A stretch of 64,000 nucleotides of DNA from Alphaproteobacteria bacterium UBA1301 (lineage in GTDB: Bacteria > Pseudomonadota > Alphaproteobacteria > Micropepsales > Micropepsaceae): the NCBI GenBank assembly GCA_002307725.1, contig DBUB01000002.1, positions 143,058 to 207,057 of the forward strand, in the 5' to 3' direction. A program made the position numbers and the translations under genes. Below the pieces are notes generated by a model that was not told where the DNA came from, made no database searches, and saw nothing but the letters and a program-made list of their open reading frames with translations. Positions 34,080 through 42,517 of this stretch are shown piece after piece. Each line of letters opens with the position of its first letter. Position 1 is the first letter of the stretch.

Positions 34080-35024
34080 ATGCCGCTGACCGTCGCCATC
34101 CAGATGGATCCCATCGAGGCCGTTAAGGTCATGGCGGATTCGACCTTTGCCTTGGCGCTCGAAGCCCAGGCCCGCGGCCACACGCTTTACTATTACGGTC
34201 CCAAACAACTCACCTTCCGCGACGGCATCGTGACGGCCGTGGTGCGTCCGCTAAGCGTGCGACCAGTTGCAGGCGATCACTTCACCCTCGGCGAGCCCGT
34301 CCGCTACGACTTGTCCGAAGCCGATGTTGTGCTGCTGCGCCAAGATCCGCCGTTCGACATGGGCTACATCACCACGACGCATCTGCTGGAGCGGATTCAT
34401 CCCAAGACGCTGGTGGTCAACGATCCGCGCGAAGTGCGCAACGCGCCGGAAAAACTGTTCGTCACCACCTTTAAGGACGTGATGCCGCCGACCCTGATCA
34501 CCTCGGACCCGGTAGAAATCCGTTCTTTCCGGGCCGAGCATCAGGACATCATCCTGAAGCCGCTCTACGGCAATGGTGGCGCTGGCGTGTTCCGGCTCAA
34601 GCCCGACGACGAGAATCTCGGCTCGCTTTTGGAAATGTTCACCACTTTCTATCGCGAACCGATCATGGTGCAGCGCTATCTGCCTGAAGTGCGCCAAGGC
34701 GACAAGCGCATCATCCTGATCGACGGCGAATTTGCCGGCGCCCTCAACCGCGTGCCCGCCGCGGGCGAGGCGCGCTCCAACATGCATGTCGGCGGCCGTC
34801 CCGAACCGGTCGAAGCGACCGCGCGCGATTTGGAAATTTGCACCATCATTGGTCCGGAACTGAAGGCGCGCGGGCTGATCTTTACCGGTATCGACGTGAT
34901 CGGTGGCTACCTCACTGAGATCAATGTCACCTCGCCGACCGGCATCCAGGAAATCAAACGCTTCGGCGGTCCCGATGGCGCCAGCCTGATCTGGGATGCG
35001 ATTGAAAGACGGCGGAAGGGCTGA
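34080..35024 (+). CDS. gshB: Glutathione synthetase
   Basis: Joins gamma-glutamylcysteine and glycine using ATP. The 314-residue ATP-grasp protein has the N-terminal IQMDPIEAVKVMADSTFALALEAQ, LRQDPPFDMGYI, NDPREVRNAPEKLF, the glycine-rich loop PLYGNGGAGVF, and INVTSPTGIQEI. It lies 66 bp after yraN and may be cotranscribed. It faces the OlsB-like gene across a hairpin at 35041-35078. Confidence 0.95.
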   Translation: MPLTVAIQMDPIEAVKVMADSTFALALEAQARGHTLYYYGPKQLTFRDGIVTAVVRPLSVRPVAGDHFTLGEPVRYDLSEADVVLLRQDPPFDMGYITTTHLLERIHPKTLVVNDPREVRNAPEKLFVTTFKDVMPPTLITSDPVEIRSFRAEHQDIILKPLYGNGGAGVFRLKPDDENLGSLLEMFTTFYREPIMVQRYLPEVRQGDKRIILIDGEFAGALNRVPAAGEARSNMHVGGRPEPVEATARDLEICTIIGPELKARGLIFTGIDVIGGYLTEINVTSPTGIQEIKRFGGPDGASLIWDAIERRRKG

Positions 35025-35040
35025 TCCTGACCATCTTAAT

Positions 35041-35078
35041 TGATTGCACGCGGAGCCGCGGAGGTATGCGTGCAATCA
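35041..35078. terminator. Hairpin between gshB and the OlsB-like gene
   Basis: A perfect 11-bp stem, TGATTGCACGC (35041-35051) with GCGTGCAATCA (35068-35078), has a 16-nt GC-rich loop. It lies between convergent genes, so it probably ends both transcripts. It lacks a following T-tract and may instead depend on Rho or protect 3' ends. Confidence 0.5.
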
Positions 35079-35161
35079 CTAAGGCAGGGTGCTGAAACGG
35101 AGCTGCGATAATACAACCGGCACGCCCGCTCCGCGCCGCGTGAGAAATACTTTGCTTTGTT

Positions 35162-36004
35162 TTACTGCTTCAGCGCGAATTTGGAGCGATAGCGGTCGTC
35201 CATCTTCGACACCGGGAAGAAGATGAAGACGTCGGTGGTGCCGAATTGGAGATCGACCACGGCACCGTCGCCGATGGTGGCGCCGGCCCGCACATAACCT
35301 TTCAAGAGCGGCGGCAGGGTGCGCAGCGCTTCCTTAGGATCGATGGCGTCTTTCGGCATCAGGTTCATGTCGACATAGAGCTTCGGATTGGCGCGCACGC
35401 GGATGTCCGGCGGCGACAGATGGAAGTGGTAGAGATACGACAGCGGCAAGGCGAGTGCCTTGGGATCGGTCGAAGCGAACGAGGCGCAACCGAACATCGC
35501 ATCGATCGAGAAGCGGGCGAGATAGACCATCACGCCGCGCCACAACAGCTGCATGGCGCCGGGACGCGAACGGTATTCCTTCAAGACGCAGGAGCGCCCG
35601 AGTTCGAGCAGCTTTGAACCGTGCGGCATGCCTATCAGCAAGGGTGTAATGTCGTATTCGCTGGCGGTATAGAATCCGCCGGCGCGCGTGGCATCGACAT
35701 CGCGCATCAGCCGGTAGGTTCCGACCACCACTGGCTGACCGTCGTCGTCGATCACCGAGCGATCGACCACCAGAAGATGATCACAAACATCATCGAAGTG
35801 ATCGAAGTCGCGGCCGGTGGCGATCATCTCGGGCGACGGCACCGCCGACATCTCTTGATAGAAGACGTGGTAGCGCAGGCGCTGGGCGGCCTCCACTTCC
35901 ATGTCAGTCTCGGCCAGACGCACTTCCAAAACGCCAGCGGCGGCAAGAACCGGCCAGTGTGCAATGCGGCCTTCAAGAGGCCCGGGCTCGTAGATGTTGA
36001 CCAT
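35162..36004 (-). CDS. OlsB-like N-acyltransferase (GNAT, hemolysin-like PF13444 type)
   Basis: A 280-residue acyltransferase resembling L-ornithine N-alpha-acyltransferase OlsB, which makes lyso-ornithine lipid from acyl-ACP. Landmarks are RLRYHVFYQEMSA, DHLLVVDR, VVGTYRLM, and LELGRSCVLKEYRSRPG. The OlsA partner would be a PlsC-type enzyme; one candidate is at 56281. Substrates other than ornithine are known for this family, so the head group is not certain. It is transcribed in the same direction as the ampG-kinase pair, with 97 bp between. Confidence 0.82.
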   Translation of the reverse strand: MVNIYEPGPLEGRIAHWPVLAAAGVLEVRLAETDMEVEAAQRLRYHVFYQEMSAVPSPEMIATGRDFDHFDDVCDHLLVVDRSVIDDDGQPVVVGTYRLMRDVDATRAGGFYTASEYDITPLLIGMPHGSKLLELGRSCVLKEYRSRPGAMQLLWRGVMVYLARFSIDAMFGCASFASTDPKALALPLSYLYHFHLSPPDIRVRANPKLYVDMNLMPKDAIDPKEALRTLPPLLKGYVRAGATIGDGAVVDLQFGTTDVFIFFPVSKMDDRYRSKFALKQ

Positions 36005-36101
36005 GACGTGCGCTTCCTTGCGAGGCGTAGTCGTGCGAATTGATGCGGTGATTTTACTCTAGGGCGGATAACAAAACAAACCGGGCAAATCCCTACTTGG
36101 T

Positions 36102-37406
36102 TTACAGCGCCCGCTGGCGGCGCTGTGACGCAAGCAGCAGAAACAGCAGAATGGCCGGAATGCCTATCAAACCGGCGCCCGCGAAAAACAAGGCATAGGC
36201 CTCCATCAACCCGACATGGGCGGCCAACCCTTCTACCACGGTTCCCGAGAAACCCTTCAGGAGCTTCCCGAACACGGTATAAACCGAGCTGAGGAGCGCA
36301 TATTGGGTGGCCGTGTAGCCCAGGGTGGTCAAGCTTGACATATATGTGACGAGCGTGACTCCCGCCATGGAGATACCAAAGTTGTCCGCGGCCATGATGG
36401 CGGCGAACGTTACCGGATCGTGCGCGTAAGGAAGAATCGCGTAAGCGATGGTGCCGAGGATCTGGGCGGAGCCGCCGACCATCAGCGCTCCGATGCGCCC
36501 CAGCTTGAGCACCAGGAAACCGCCGGTCGCCACGCCAGCAAACACCGCCACCAGGCCAAAGGAGCCGCGTACGGCCCCGACCGTGTCCTTGGTGAGGCCG
36601 ATGTCGTGATAAAGCGGATTGGTCATCGGCCCCATCACGAAGTTGGGCAACTGGAACAGGCTGATCGCGAGCAGCATCAAGAAGGCGTTGGTCCCGTGTG
36701 TCCGGAAGAAGATGACGAAGGGGTTGATGATGGAATCGACAAGCCTGTTCAGCGAGCTGGTCCGCACCGCTCCGGTAGCCAGAGCCGATTGGGAAAGCGG
36801 TTCGGCTGCCAGAAGACAGGCGGTAATCCCCACGGCCATCAGGGCGCCGTAGACGACGTAAGAACTGTTCCAGCCGATGCGCGTCGCCACCAGAAGGATG
36901 ACGGCCTCGCTGGCGAGAAGCGCGCCGCGGTAGCCGAAGGTATAGGACGAGGTCATCACGCCCAGCTCTTCGGGATTGCGGGCTGTCTCGATGCGCCAGG
37001 CGTCGATGGTCACGTCCTGGGTTGCTGACGAGAAGGCCACAACCAGCGCCAGAATGCCGAGAGTCACGAGCCCATGTGACGGACCCACGGTCCCCATCGT
37101 GGCGAGTCCGACACCAATCAGGACCTGCATCAAGATCATCCAGCTGCGGCGGCGCCCCAGTTTGGCCAGAAGTGGCACGCTGGTGCGGTCGATGATCGGC
37201 GCCCAAAGGAATTTGAAAGTGTAGGCAAAGCCCACCCAGGTGATGAAACCAATCGCCTTGAGCGAAGTGCCTTCGTCGCGCAACCAATAGCCAAGGGTGT
37301 TGGCCACCAGCATGAACGGCAAACCTGACGAGAACCCGAGCGCGAGCATGATGAGGTTCTGCCGTTCGAGATAAACGGCGAGCGGACGGCGTGGAGATTT
37401 GCTCAT
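36102..37406 (-). CDS. ampG: AmpG-family muropeptide permease (MFS)
   Basis: Imports GlcNAc-anhydro-MurNAc peptides for cell wall recycling through the inner membrane. The protein is 434 residues with about 12 hydrophobic helices, GFSSGLPFMLV near the N-terminus, LLAKLGRRRSWM in the loop between helices 2 and 3, and AFSSATQDVTIDAWR, all typical of AmpG. Its ATG overlaps the stop of the upstream histidine kinase by 4 bp, an unusual partner. mltA, which makes its substrate, is at 21572. Confidence 0.92.
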   Translation of the reverse strand: MSKSPRRPLAVYLERQNLIMLALGFSSGLPFMLVANTLGYWLRDEGTSLKAIGFITWVGFAYTFKFLWAPIIDRTSVPLLAKLGRRRSWMILMQVLIGVGLATMGTVGPSHGLVTLGILALVVAFSSATQDVTIDAWRIETARNPEELGVMTSSYTFGYRGALLASEAVILLVATRIGWNSSYVVYGALMAVGITACLLAAEPLSQSALATGAVRTSSLNRLVDSIINPFVIFFRTHGTNAFLMLLAISLFQLPNFVMGPMTNPLYHDIGLTKDTVGAVRGSFGLVAVFAGVATGGFLVLKLGRIGALMVGGSAQILGTIAYAILPYAHDPVTFAAIMAADNFGISMAGVTLVTYMSSLTTLGYTATQYALLSSVYTVFGKLLKGFSGTVVEGLAAHVGLMEAYALFFAGAGLIGIPAILLFLLLASQRRQRAL

Positions 37407-39589
37407 GCGACCGACCGGGTCTGCGGCGCGTATTTGTCGGGGAAGAAGGCTGCGAACATGTCGTCAAGCTGCTTTGGTTCGATGGGTTTGGTGAGAAAAC
37501 CATCCATACCCGCTTCGCGGCAAGCCCGTCGACCGGTTTCAAGCACATCAGCGGTGAGCGCTATGACCGGCGTGCGCATCCGTCCCGCGCGCTGTTCCAA
37601 GGCCCGGACCGCCTTGGTTGCCTCGATGCCGTCCATGCCCGGCATATGAATGTCAGTGAGGACGAGATCGAAGGAGCCCGTTTCCATTGCCGCCACCACG
37701 CCCTCGCCGCTGGTCACATGGGTGAAGGTGTGACCGCGGCGCTTAAGCAGCTCTTTGGTGAGCAAGGCGTTGATCGGATTGTCCTCGGCCAAGAGCACAT
37801 GACAGCCTGAACCGGTCAAAAGCGGTTTTGGCACCGTGGCGTTGAGCGCCGGGGCGCTCACTTCCATCGCGATATTACCGACCCGACTGATCAAGGTGAT
37901 CTGGCGCACCGGCTTGACCAAGAAGCCGTCGAAACCGCGCATGCGATCCTCGGCCGACGCGGCATGGGCGGCCGGTGACAACAAGAGATAACAGGGAACG
38001 GACGGCATCGGCGGAGCAACCGGGATCGGGTCGGCGTCGAGGCCACCGTCGATCAAGAGGACGTCGGCGCCCCGCAGGCCGCCTTCGTTGAGGGCAACGG
38101 GCTCGGCCCCGGCAGCTTGCAACTGAGCGATCAAGCCTTCGCGCAAGACCGGATTGCGCGACAGCACGGCAACGCGCTTGCCCGACAAAGCGCCGCCGAA
38201 ATTGGGCGCGGCACGTGCACCGACCGCCGGCAGCGTGAACCAGAAAATGCTACCACCAGTGGGGCTGGGGTCGAGGCCGATTTCGCCGCCCATCGCGGCA
38301 ACCAGGCGCCGCGAGATGGCAAGCCCCAGGCCGGTGCCTTCGAATTTGCGCCCATGACTGGAGTCGGCCTGGACGAATTCCTCGAAGATTTCTTTGCGCT
38401 TAGCTTCCGGCACACCAATGCCAGTGTCGCATACCTCGAAGCGCAGAAATTGGCGTTCGCCATTGGCGAACGTCGCTACCTTGATGCTGACGCCGCCCCG
38501 TTCGGTGAATTTCACCGCGTTACCGACCAGATTGATCAACACCTGCCTGAGGCGCATGCGGTCGGAGCGGATAGCGATCGGCACATCCGGCGCGCCAGAG
38601 GCGACCAGCTCGATGCCCTTAGCATGGCCGCGTGGCGAGAGCAGTTCGCATACCCCTTCGATCAACGGGCGAATTTCAGTGTCTTCCTCTTCCAGGCTCA
38701 AATTGCCGGATTCGATCTTGGAGAAGTCGAGGATGTCGCCGATCAGGGTGAGCAGGGTCTCGCCCGATTGCTTGATCGCCTCGGCGTAGGTCTGCTGTTC
38801 CGGCTTCAGCTCGGTTTCAAGAAGAAGCCGCGCCATGCCGAGCACGCCGTTCATGGGGGTACGGATTTCGTGGCTCATGGTCGCCAGGAACCCGCTTTTT
38901 GCCCGCGAACCCGCTTCGGCCTTGTCGCGCGCCTCGGTCAGAGCGTCTTCGAGTGCCTTGCGGTCGGTGATATCGCGCCCGACGCTTTGCACTTCGATGA
39001 GGCGGCCGAGCGCGTCACGGATGGCGTAATCCTCCCAAGCGAGCCAGCGCCAGCCATAAGCGGTGCGCACATGCTGGTCGTAGCGCGCCCGGGCATGGCC
39101 GGATTCGAGCCCGCCGAAGCTGCCGAAGAAGGGGGTGCGGCTTTCGGGGTGCAGTTCGGGCGCAAAGGGTTTGCCGATAGAGCTCTGGGGATTGAGGCCA
39201 AACATTCGGAAAAATGCGTCATTTCCGTAGGTTAGTGTGGAATCGGCGGACCGGCGGAAGATCGCGTCGCCTTGGGCGTCGACCAAGCCCTTGTAGCGGA
39301 CTTCACTCCGGTTGAGCTGGGCGTTCATGGCCGCAGCGGCAGCCAGCGAATTTTGCAGCCGGATGGTGTTGGCCTGAAGCTGCTGGGCCTGGCGGTCGCC
39401 CAACTCGTTTTGGGCCCGCATCGCCGCAAAGCTGTGCAGGACATAGGCGATGACGACCGCGACGATGACCTCAAGCGCCAGAGGCGAAAACCACGCCAGC
39501 CGTCCGTGCACGATCACGTCGCAGAGCGCCGCCACCAGCGCCGCAAGCGCCGCCAGTCCGAAGACAGTTCGAAGGAAACGGAGGGCCAT
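37403..39589 (-). CDS. Hybrid sensor histidine kinase with PAS, degenerate receiver and receiver domains
   Basis: A 728-residue membrane protein. Two N-terminal membrane helices (about 7-24 and 34-53) with almost no periplasmic loop are followed by a short coiled coil and a PAS domain (about 98-210). The HisKA domain has His240 in ATMSHEIRTPMNG. The ATPase domain has the N box NLVGNAVKF, G1 DTGIGVPE and G2 GTGLGLAISRR. Residues 470-572 look like a receiver but lack the first acidic pair. The last domain (596-718) is a full receiver with AED near 602, Asp646 and Lys near 697. The topology suggests sensing in or near the membrane or in the cytoplasm. It is coupled to ampG. Confidence 0.9.
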   Translation of the reverse strand: MALRFLRTVFGLAALAALVAALCDVIVHGRLAWFSPLALEVIVAVVIAYVLHSFAAMRAQNELGDRQAQQLQANTIRLQNSLAAAAAMNAQLNRSEVRYKGLVDAQGDAIFRRSADSTLTYGNDAFFRMFGLNPQSSIGKPFAPELHPESRTPFFGSFGGLESGHARARYDQHVRTAYGWRWLAWEDYAIRDALGRLIEVQSVGRDITDRKALEDALTEARDKAEAGSRAKSGFLATMSHEIRTPMNGVLGMARLLLETELKPEQQTYAEAIKQSGETLLTLIGDILDFSKIESGNLSLEEEDTEIRPLIEGVCELLSPRGHAKGIELVASGAPDVPIAIRSDRMRLRQVLINLVGNAVKFTERGGVSIKVATFANGERQFLRFEVCDTGIGVPEAKRKEIFEEFVQADSSHGRKFEGTGLGLAISRRLVAAMGGEIGLDPSPTGGSIFWFTLPAVGARAAPNFGGALSGKRVAVLSRNPVLREGLIAQLQAAGAEPVALNEGGLRGADVLLIDGGLDADPIPVAPPMPSVPCYLLLSPAAHAASAEDRMRGFDGFLVKPVRQITLISRVGNIAMEVSAPALNATVPKPLLTGSGCHVLLAEDNPINALLTKELLKRRGHTFTHVTSGEGVVAAMETGSFDLVLTDIHMPGMDGIEATKAVRALEQRAGRMRTPVIALTADVLETGRRACREAGMDGFLTKPIEPKQLDDMFAAFFPDKYAPQTRSVA

Positions 39590-39878
39590 ACATCACTCCC
39601 CGGGAAACTAAGCCGCAGGTGTGGTTGCGGAAGCCTTAAGCGCGCCCCGGGAAATTGGTTTTTTAACCCCGTTCAAGGGCTTGGGCCCTGATTTTTCCAG
39701 GATTTCCGCACCCGCGACAGGTCGCCGGGGGCTCGCATCCGCAGGTGTCACAAAACCTTCGCAGAACTGTGATGCTGCTTGCACCAAGGCCGGACGTGAT
39801 GCCCGCCGGGCAGTCAAGGATGAGGGATGGGTAAGATCCTTCGCGCGCCGTGTTCTGCCGCTGCCGAGGACGCGCATG
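39590..39878. other. Divergent intergenic region: hybrid kinase / pstC
   Basis: 289 bp, the largest non-coding stretch in the window. It should hold promoters for the kinase gene and for pstCAB. A frame is open through it in line with pstC, but its translation is unlike PstC. A candidate Pho box is at 39745-39773. I see nothing else I can name. Confidence 0.5.
39745..39773 (+). promoter_or_regulatory. Candidate PhoB box upstream of pstC
   Basis: Three 7-bp units at 11-bp spacing: GTGTCAC (39745), CCTTCGC (39756) and CTGTGAT (39767). The first and third resemble CTGTCAT, the PhoB half-site; the middle one is poor. The spacing and place before a phosphate transporter fit control by phosphate limitation. 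Confidence 0.4.
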
Positions 39879-40877
39879 ATGGCTGATGTGGCGATAGAAG
39901 CGACTTCCATGGAATGTTCCGAAGCTAAGATTGCTGCCGTCAAACGCAGTGGCGCCGATGATGTCCGATTCCGTTTTCTGACCATCGCGGCGGCGTCGGT
40001 TGTGGTTGTTCTGTTCCTCGGCATGATGGGGGCCATGACGGAAGGTGCTTGGCTGTCGATACGCACCTTTGGCGCCACCTTCATTACTTCGCAAAAATGG
40101 AATCCGGTGACGGAACAGTTCGGGGCGCTCGCCTCGATCTATGGCACGCTCATCACCTCGATCCTGGCGATGCTGCTCGCGGTTCCGGTCGGCATCGGCA
40201 TCGCGATCTTCCTGACCGAGATTTGCCCGCGCACGCTGCGCCGGCCGATCGGTATTGCCATCGAGCTTTTGGCCGGCATCCCGTCGATCGTTTACGGCAT
40301 CTGGGGTCTGTTCGTTTTCGCCCCCTTCTTCCAGGAGCACATCCAGCCCTGGCTCGTCGATGCGGTGGTGGGCATCCCGATCCTTGAGAGCTTGTTTGGA
40401 GGTCCGCCCTACGGCATCGGCATCTTTACCGCATCCTTTATCGTTTCCATCATGATCTTGCCGTTCATTTCCGCTGTGACGCGCGATGTGTTCGACACGG
40501 TCCCTGGAACGTTGAAGGAATCGGCCTACGCAATGGGCTGCACCACCTGGGAAGTGGTCGGGCATGTGGTGCTGCCGTTCTCCCGCGCTGGCGTGGTTGG
40601 TGGCGCGATGCTGGCCTTGGGTCGGGCGCTCGGCGAGACCATGGCGGTTACCTTCGTGATCGGCAATTCACACCGCATTCACGGCTCGATCTTTGCGCCG
40701 GGCACGACGATCTCGGCCACAATCGCGAACGAATTCACTGAGGCAGTCGGCGACGTCTACCACTCCTCACTTATCGAACTCGGCCTTATTCTATTTTTCA
40801 TCAGCTTCGTGGTGCTGGCCTGCGCGCAGATCATGTTGCGTATTCTGCACAAGCGGGCGGGAGGCGTGTCCGGATGA
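39879..40877 (+). CDS. pstC: Phosphate ABC transporter permease PstC
   Basis: An inner-membrane permease subunit of the high-affinity phosphate importer. The protein is 332 residues starting at MADVAIEATS, with GAGGA eight bases upstream of the second of two tandem ATG codons (39876 and 39879). It has a hydrophobic N-terminal helix and the permease domain with GIAIFLTEICP, ELLAGIPSIVYGIWG, and the EAA-type loop TLKESAYAMGCTTWEVVGHVVLP. The stop overlaps pstA. No pstS precedes it. Confidence 0.93.
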   Translation: MADVAIEATSMECSEAKIAAVKRSGADDVRFRFLTIAAASVVVVLFLGMMGAMTEGAWLSIRTFGATFITSQKWNPVTEQFGALASIYGTLITSILAMLLAVPVGIGIAIFLTEICPRTLRRPIGIAIELLAGIPSIVYGIWGLFVFAPFFQEHIQPWLVDAVVGIPILESLFGGPPYGIGIFTASFIVSIMILPFISAVTRDVFDTVPGTLKESAYAMGCTTWEVVGHVVLPFSRAGVVGGAMLALGRALGETMAVTFVIGNSHRIHGSIFAPGTTISATIANEFTEAVGDVYHSSLIELGLILFFISFVVLACAQIMLRILHKRAGGVSG

Positions 40878-41728
40878 CCACGACCATCAACAGACGCATC
40901 TACAATGGCCGCAAGCGCTCCAACGGCTTCTTTCTCTGTCTATCGACCTTTGCTGCGGTGTTCGGTCTGATCTGGTTGGCGCTGATTCTCTATTCGCTGT
41001 TCTACAACGGCTTTTCCGGCCTTTCGCTCAAGGTCTTCACCGAGATGACGCCGCCGCCAGGACAGGATGGCGGGCTGGCCAATGCCATCTTCGGCAGTGT
41101 CGTGATGAGTCTCATCGCTGTCACCGCCGGCACGCCGATCGGTATCATGGCAGGCACGTATCTGGCCGAATACGGCCGCTATTCCTGGCTTTCCGACGTG
41201 GTACGCTTCATCAACGACATCCTTTTGTCGGCGCCATCGATCCTGATCGGCCTGTTCATTTATGTCATCATTGTCGCCACCACCCACACGTTCTCGGGCT
41301 GGGCGGGCGCCGCGGCTCTGACGGTGATCGTCATTCCGGTGGTGGTGCGCACCACCGAGAACATGCTGCTGCTCGTGCCCAACGGTCTACGCGAGGCCGC
41401 TACGGCCATGGGCGCCCCGCGCGCCACAGTGATCAAGGCGGTGACTTGGCGTGCCGCCCGGGCCGGCATGTTGACCGGCATACTCTTGGCTATTGCTCGC
41501 ATTTCGGGCGAGACCGCCCCGCTGCTTCTGACTGTTTTGTCGAACCAATTCTGGTCGACCCATATGGGTGGCCCGATCGCCAGCCTTCCGGTGATGATCT
41601 TCAATTTCGCGATGAGCCCCTATGAGGATTGGCACAAGCTCGCCTGGGCCGGCGCGCTGCTCATCACCATCACGGTGCTCACGCTCTCAATTATCGCTCG
41701 TGTCCTCGAGTCTTCCAGGAAGAATTAA
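40874..41728 (+). CDS. pstA: Phosphate ABC transporter permease PstA
   Basis: The second permease subunit of the phosphate importer, 284 residues with about six membrane helices. AGTYLAEYGR, NDILLSAPSILIGLF, LREAATAMGAPRATVIKAVTW and ISGETAPLLLTV are typical. It overlaps pstC by ATGA and is followed after 3 bp by pstB. Confidence 0.94.
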   Translation: MTTTINRRIYNGRKRSNGFFLCLSTFAAVFGLIWLALILYSLFYNGFSGLSLKVFTEMTPPPGQDGGLANAIFGSVVMSLIAVTAGTPIGIMAGTYLAEYGRYSWLSDVVRFINDILLSAPSILIGLFIYVIIVATTHTFSGWAGAAALTVIVIPVVVRTTENMLLLVPNGLREAATAMGAPRATVIKAVTWRAARAGMLTGILLAIARISGETAPLLLTVLSNQFWSTHMGGPIASLPVMIFNFAMSPYEDWHKLAWAGALLITITVLTLSIIARVLESSRKN

Positions 41729-41731
41729 GCC

Positions 41732-42505
41732 ATGGATGTCGCCGTACAGGAAAAACTGAAGCTCTCGGTCAAGAACCTCGACTTCTATTACGGGGCTACC
41801 AAGGCGTTGAAATCCGTCAGTGTGCCGCTCTACGATCGCAAGGTGACGGCCTTCATCGGCCCATCGGGCTGCGGCAAGTCAACGCTGTTGCGCGTTTTGA
41901 ACCGCATTTACGAGCTTTATCCCAACCAACGCGCCGAAGGCGAAGTGCTGCTCGACGGCGAGGACATCCTCACCACCAAGCAGGACCTCAACCTCTTGCG
42001 CGCCCGCGTCGGCATGGTGTTTCAGAAGCCGACACCGTTCCCGATGACGATCTGGGACAACATCGCCTTCGGCATCCGGCTCTATGAGAAGCTGCCGCGG
42101 TCCGTGCTCGAGGGGCGGGTCGAAGACGCCTTGCAACGCGCGGCCCTGTGGGGCGAGGTCAAGGACAAGCTGAAGGAATCGGGCCTGTCGCTGTCGGGCG
42201 GCCAGCAGCAGCGCCTATGCATCGCGCGTACCGTAGCGACGCGCCCGGAAGTAATTCTGCTCGACGAGCCCTGTTCGGCGCTCGATCCGATCTCGACGGC
42301 GAAGATCGAAGAACTGATCGACGAACTGGTCAAGGACTACACCATCGTCATCGTCACCCATAACATGCAGCAGGCCTCGCGCACGTCGGACTACACGGCG
42401 TTCATGTATCTCGGTGAAATGATCGAGTTCGACGTCACCGAAAAAGTCTTCACCGCCCCGTCCAACAAAAAGACCGAGCAGTACATCACCGGCCGGTTTG
42501 GGTGA
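41732..42505 (+). CDS. pstB: Phosphate ABC transporter ATP-binding protein PstB
   Basis: The ATPase of the phosphate importer, 257 residues. Walker A is GPSGCGKST near residue 38, the signature is LSGGQQQRLCIAR, Walker B is VILLDEPCSALDP, and THNMQQA is the H-loop. It is the last gene of pstCAB here; phoU, phoB and phoR, often downstream, are absent and replaced by convergent comM. Confidence 0.95.
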   Translation: MDVAVQEKLKLSVKNLDFYYGATKALKSVSVPLYDRKVTAFIGPSGCGKSTLLRVLNRIYELYPNQRAEGEVLLDGEDILTTKQDLNLLRARVGMVFQKPTPFPMTIWDNIAFGIRLYEKLPRSVLEGRVEDALQRAALWGEVKDKLKESGLSLSGGQQQRLCIARTVATRPEVILLDEPCSALDPISTAKIEELIDELVKDYTIVIVTHNMQQASRTSDYTAFMYLGEMIEFDVTEKVFTAPSNKKTEQYITGRFG

Positions 42506-42517
42506 TTGCCGGAGTTC

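Noticed and set aside
38117..39235. A 372-codon plus-strand open frame opposite the hybrid kinase
   Set aside because: Antisense to a protein with intact, ordered kinase motifs.
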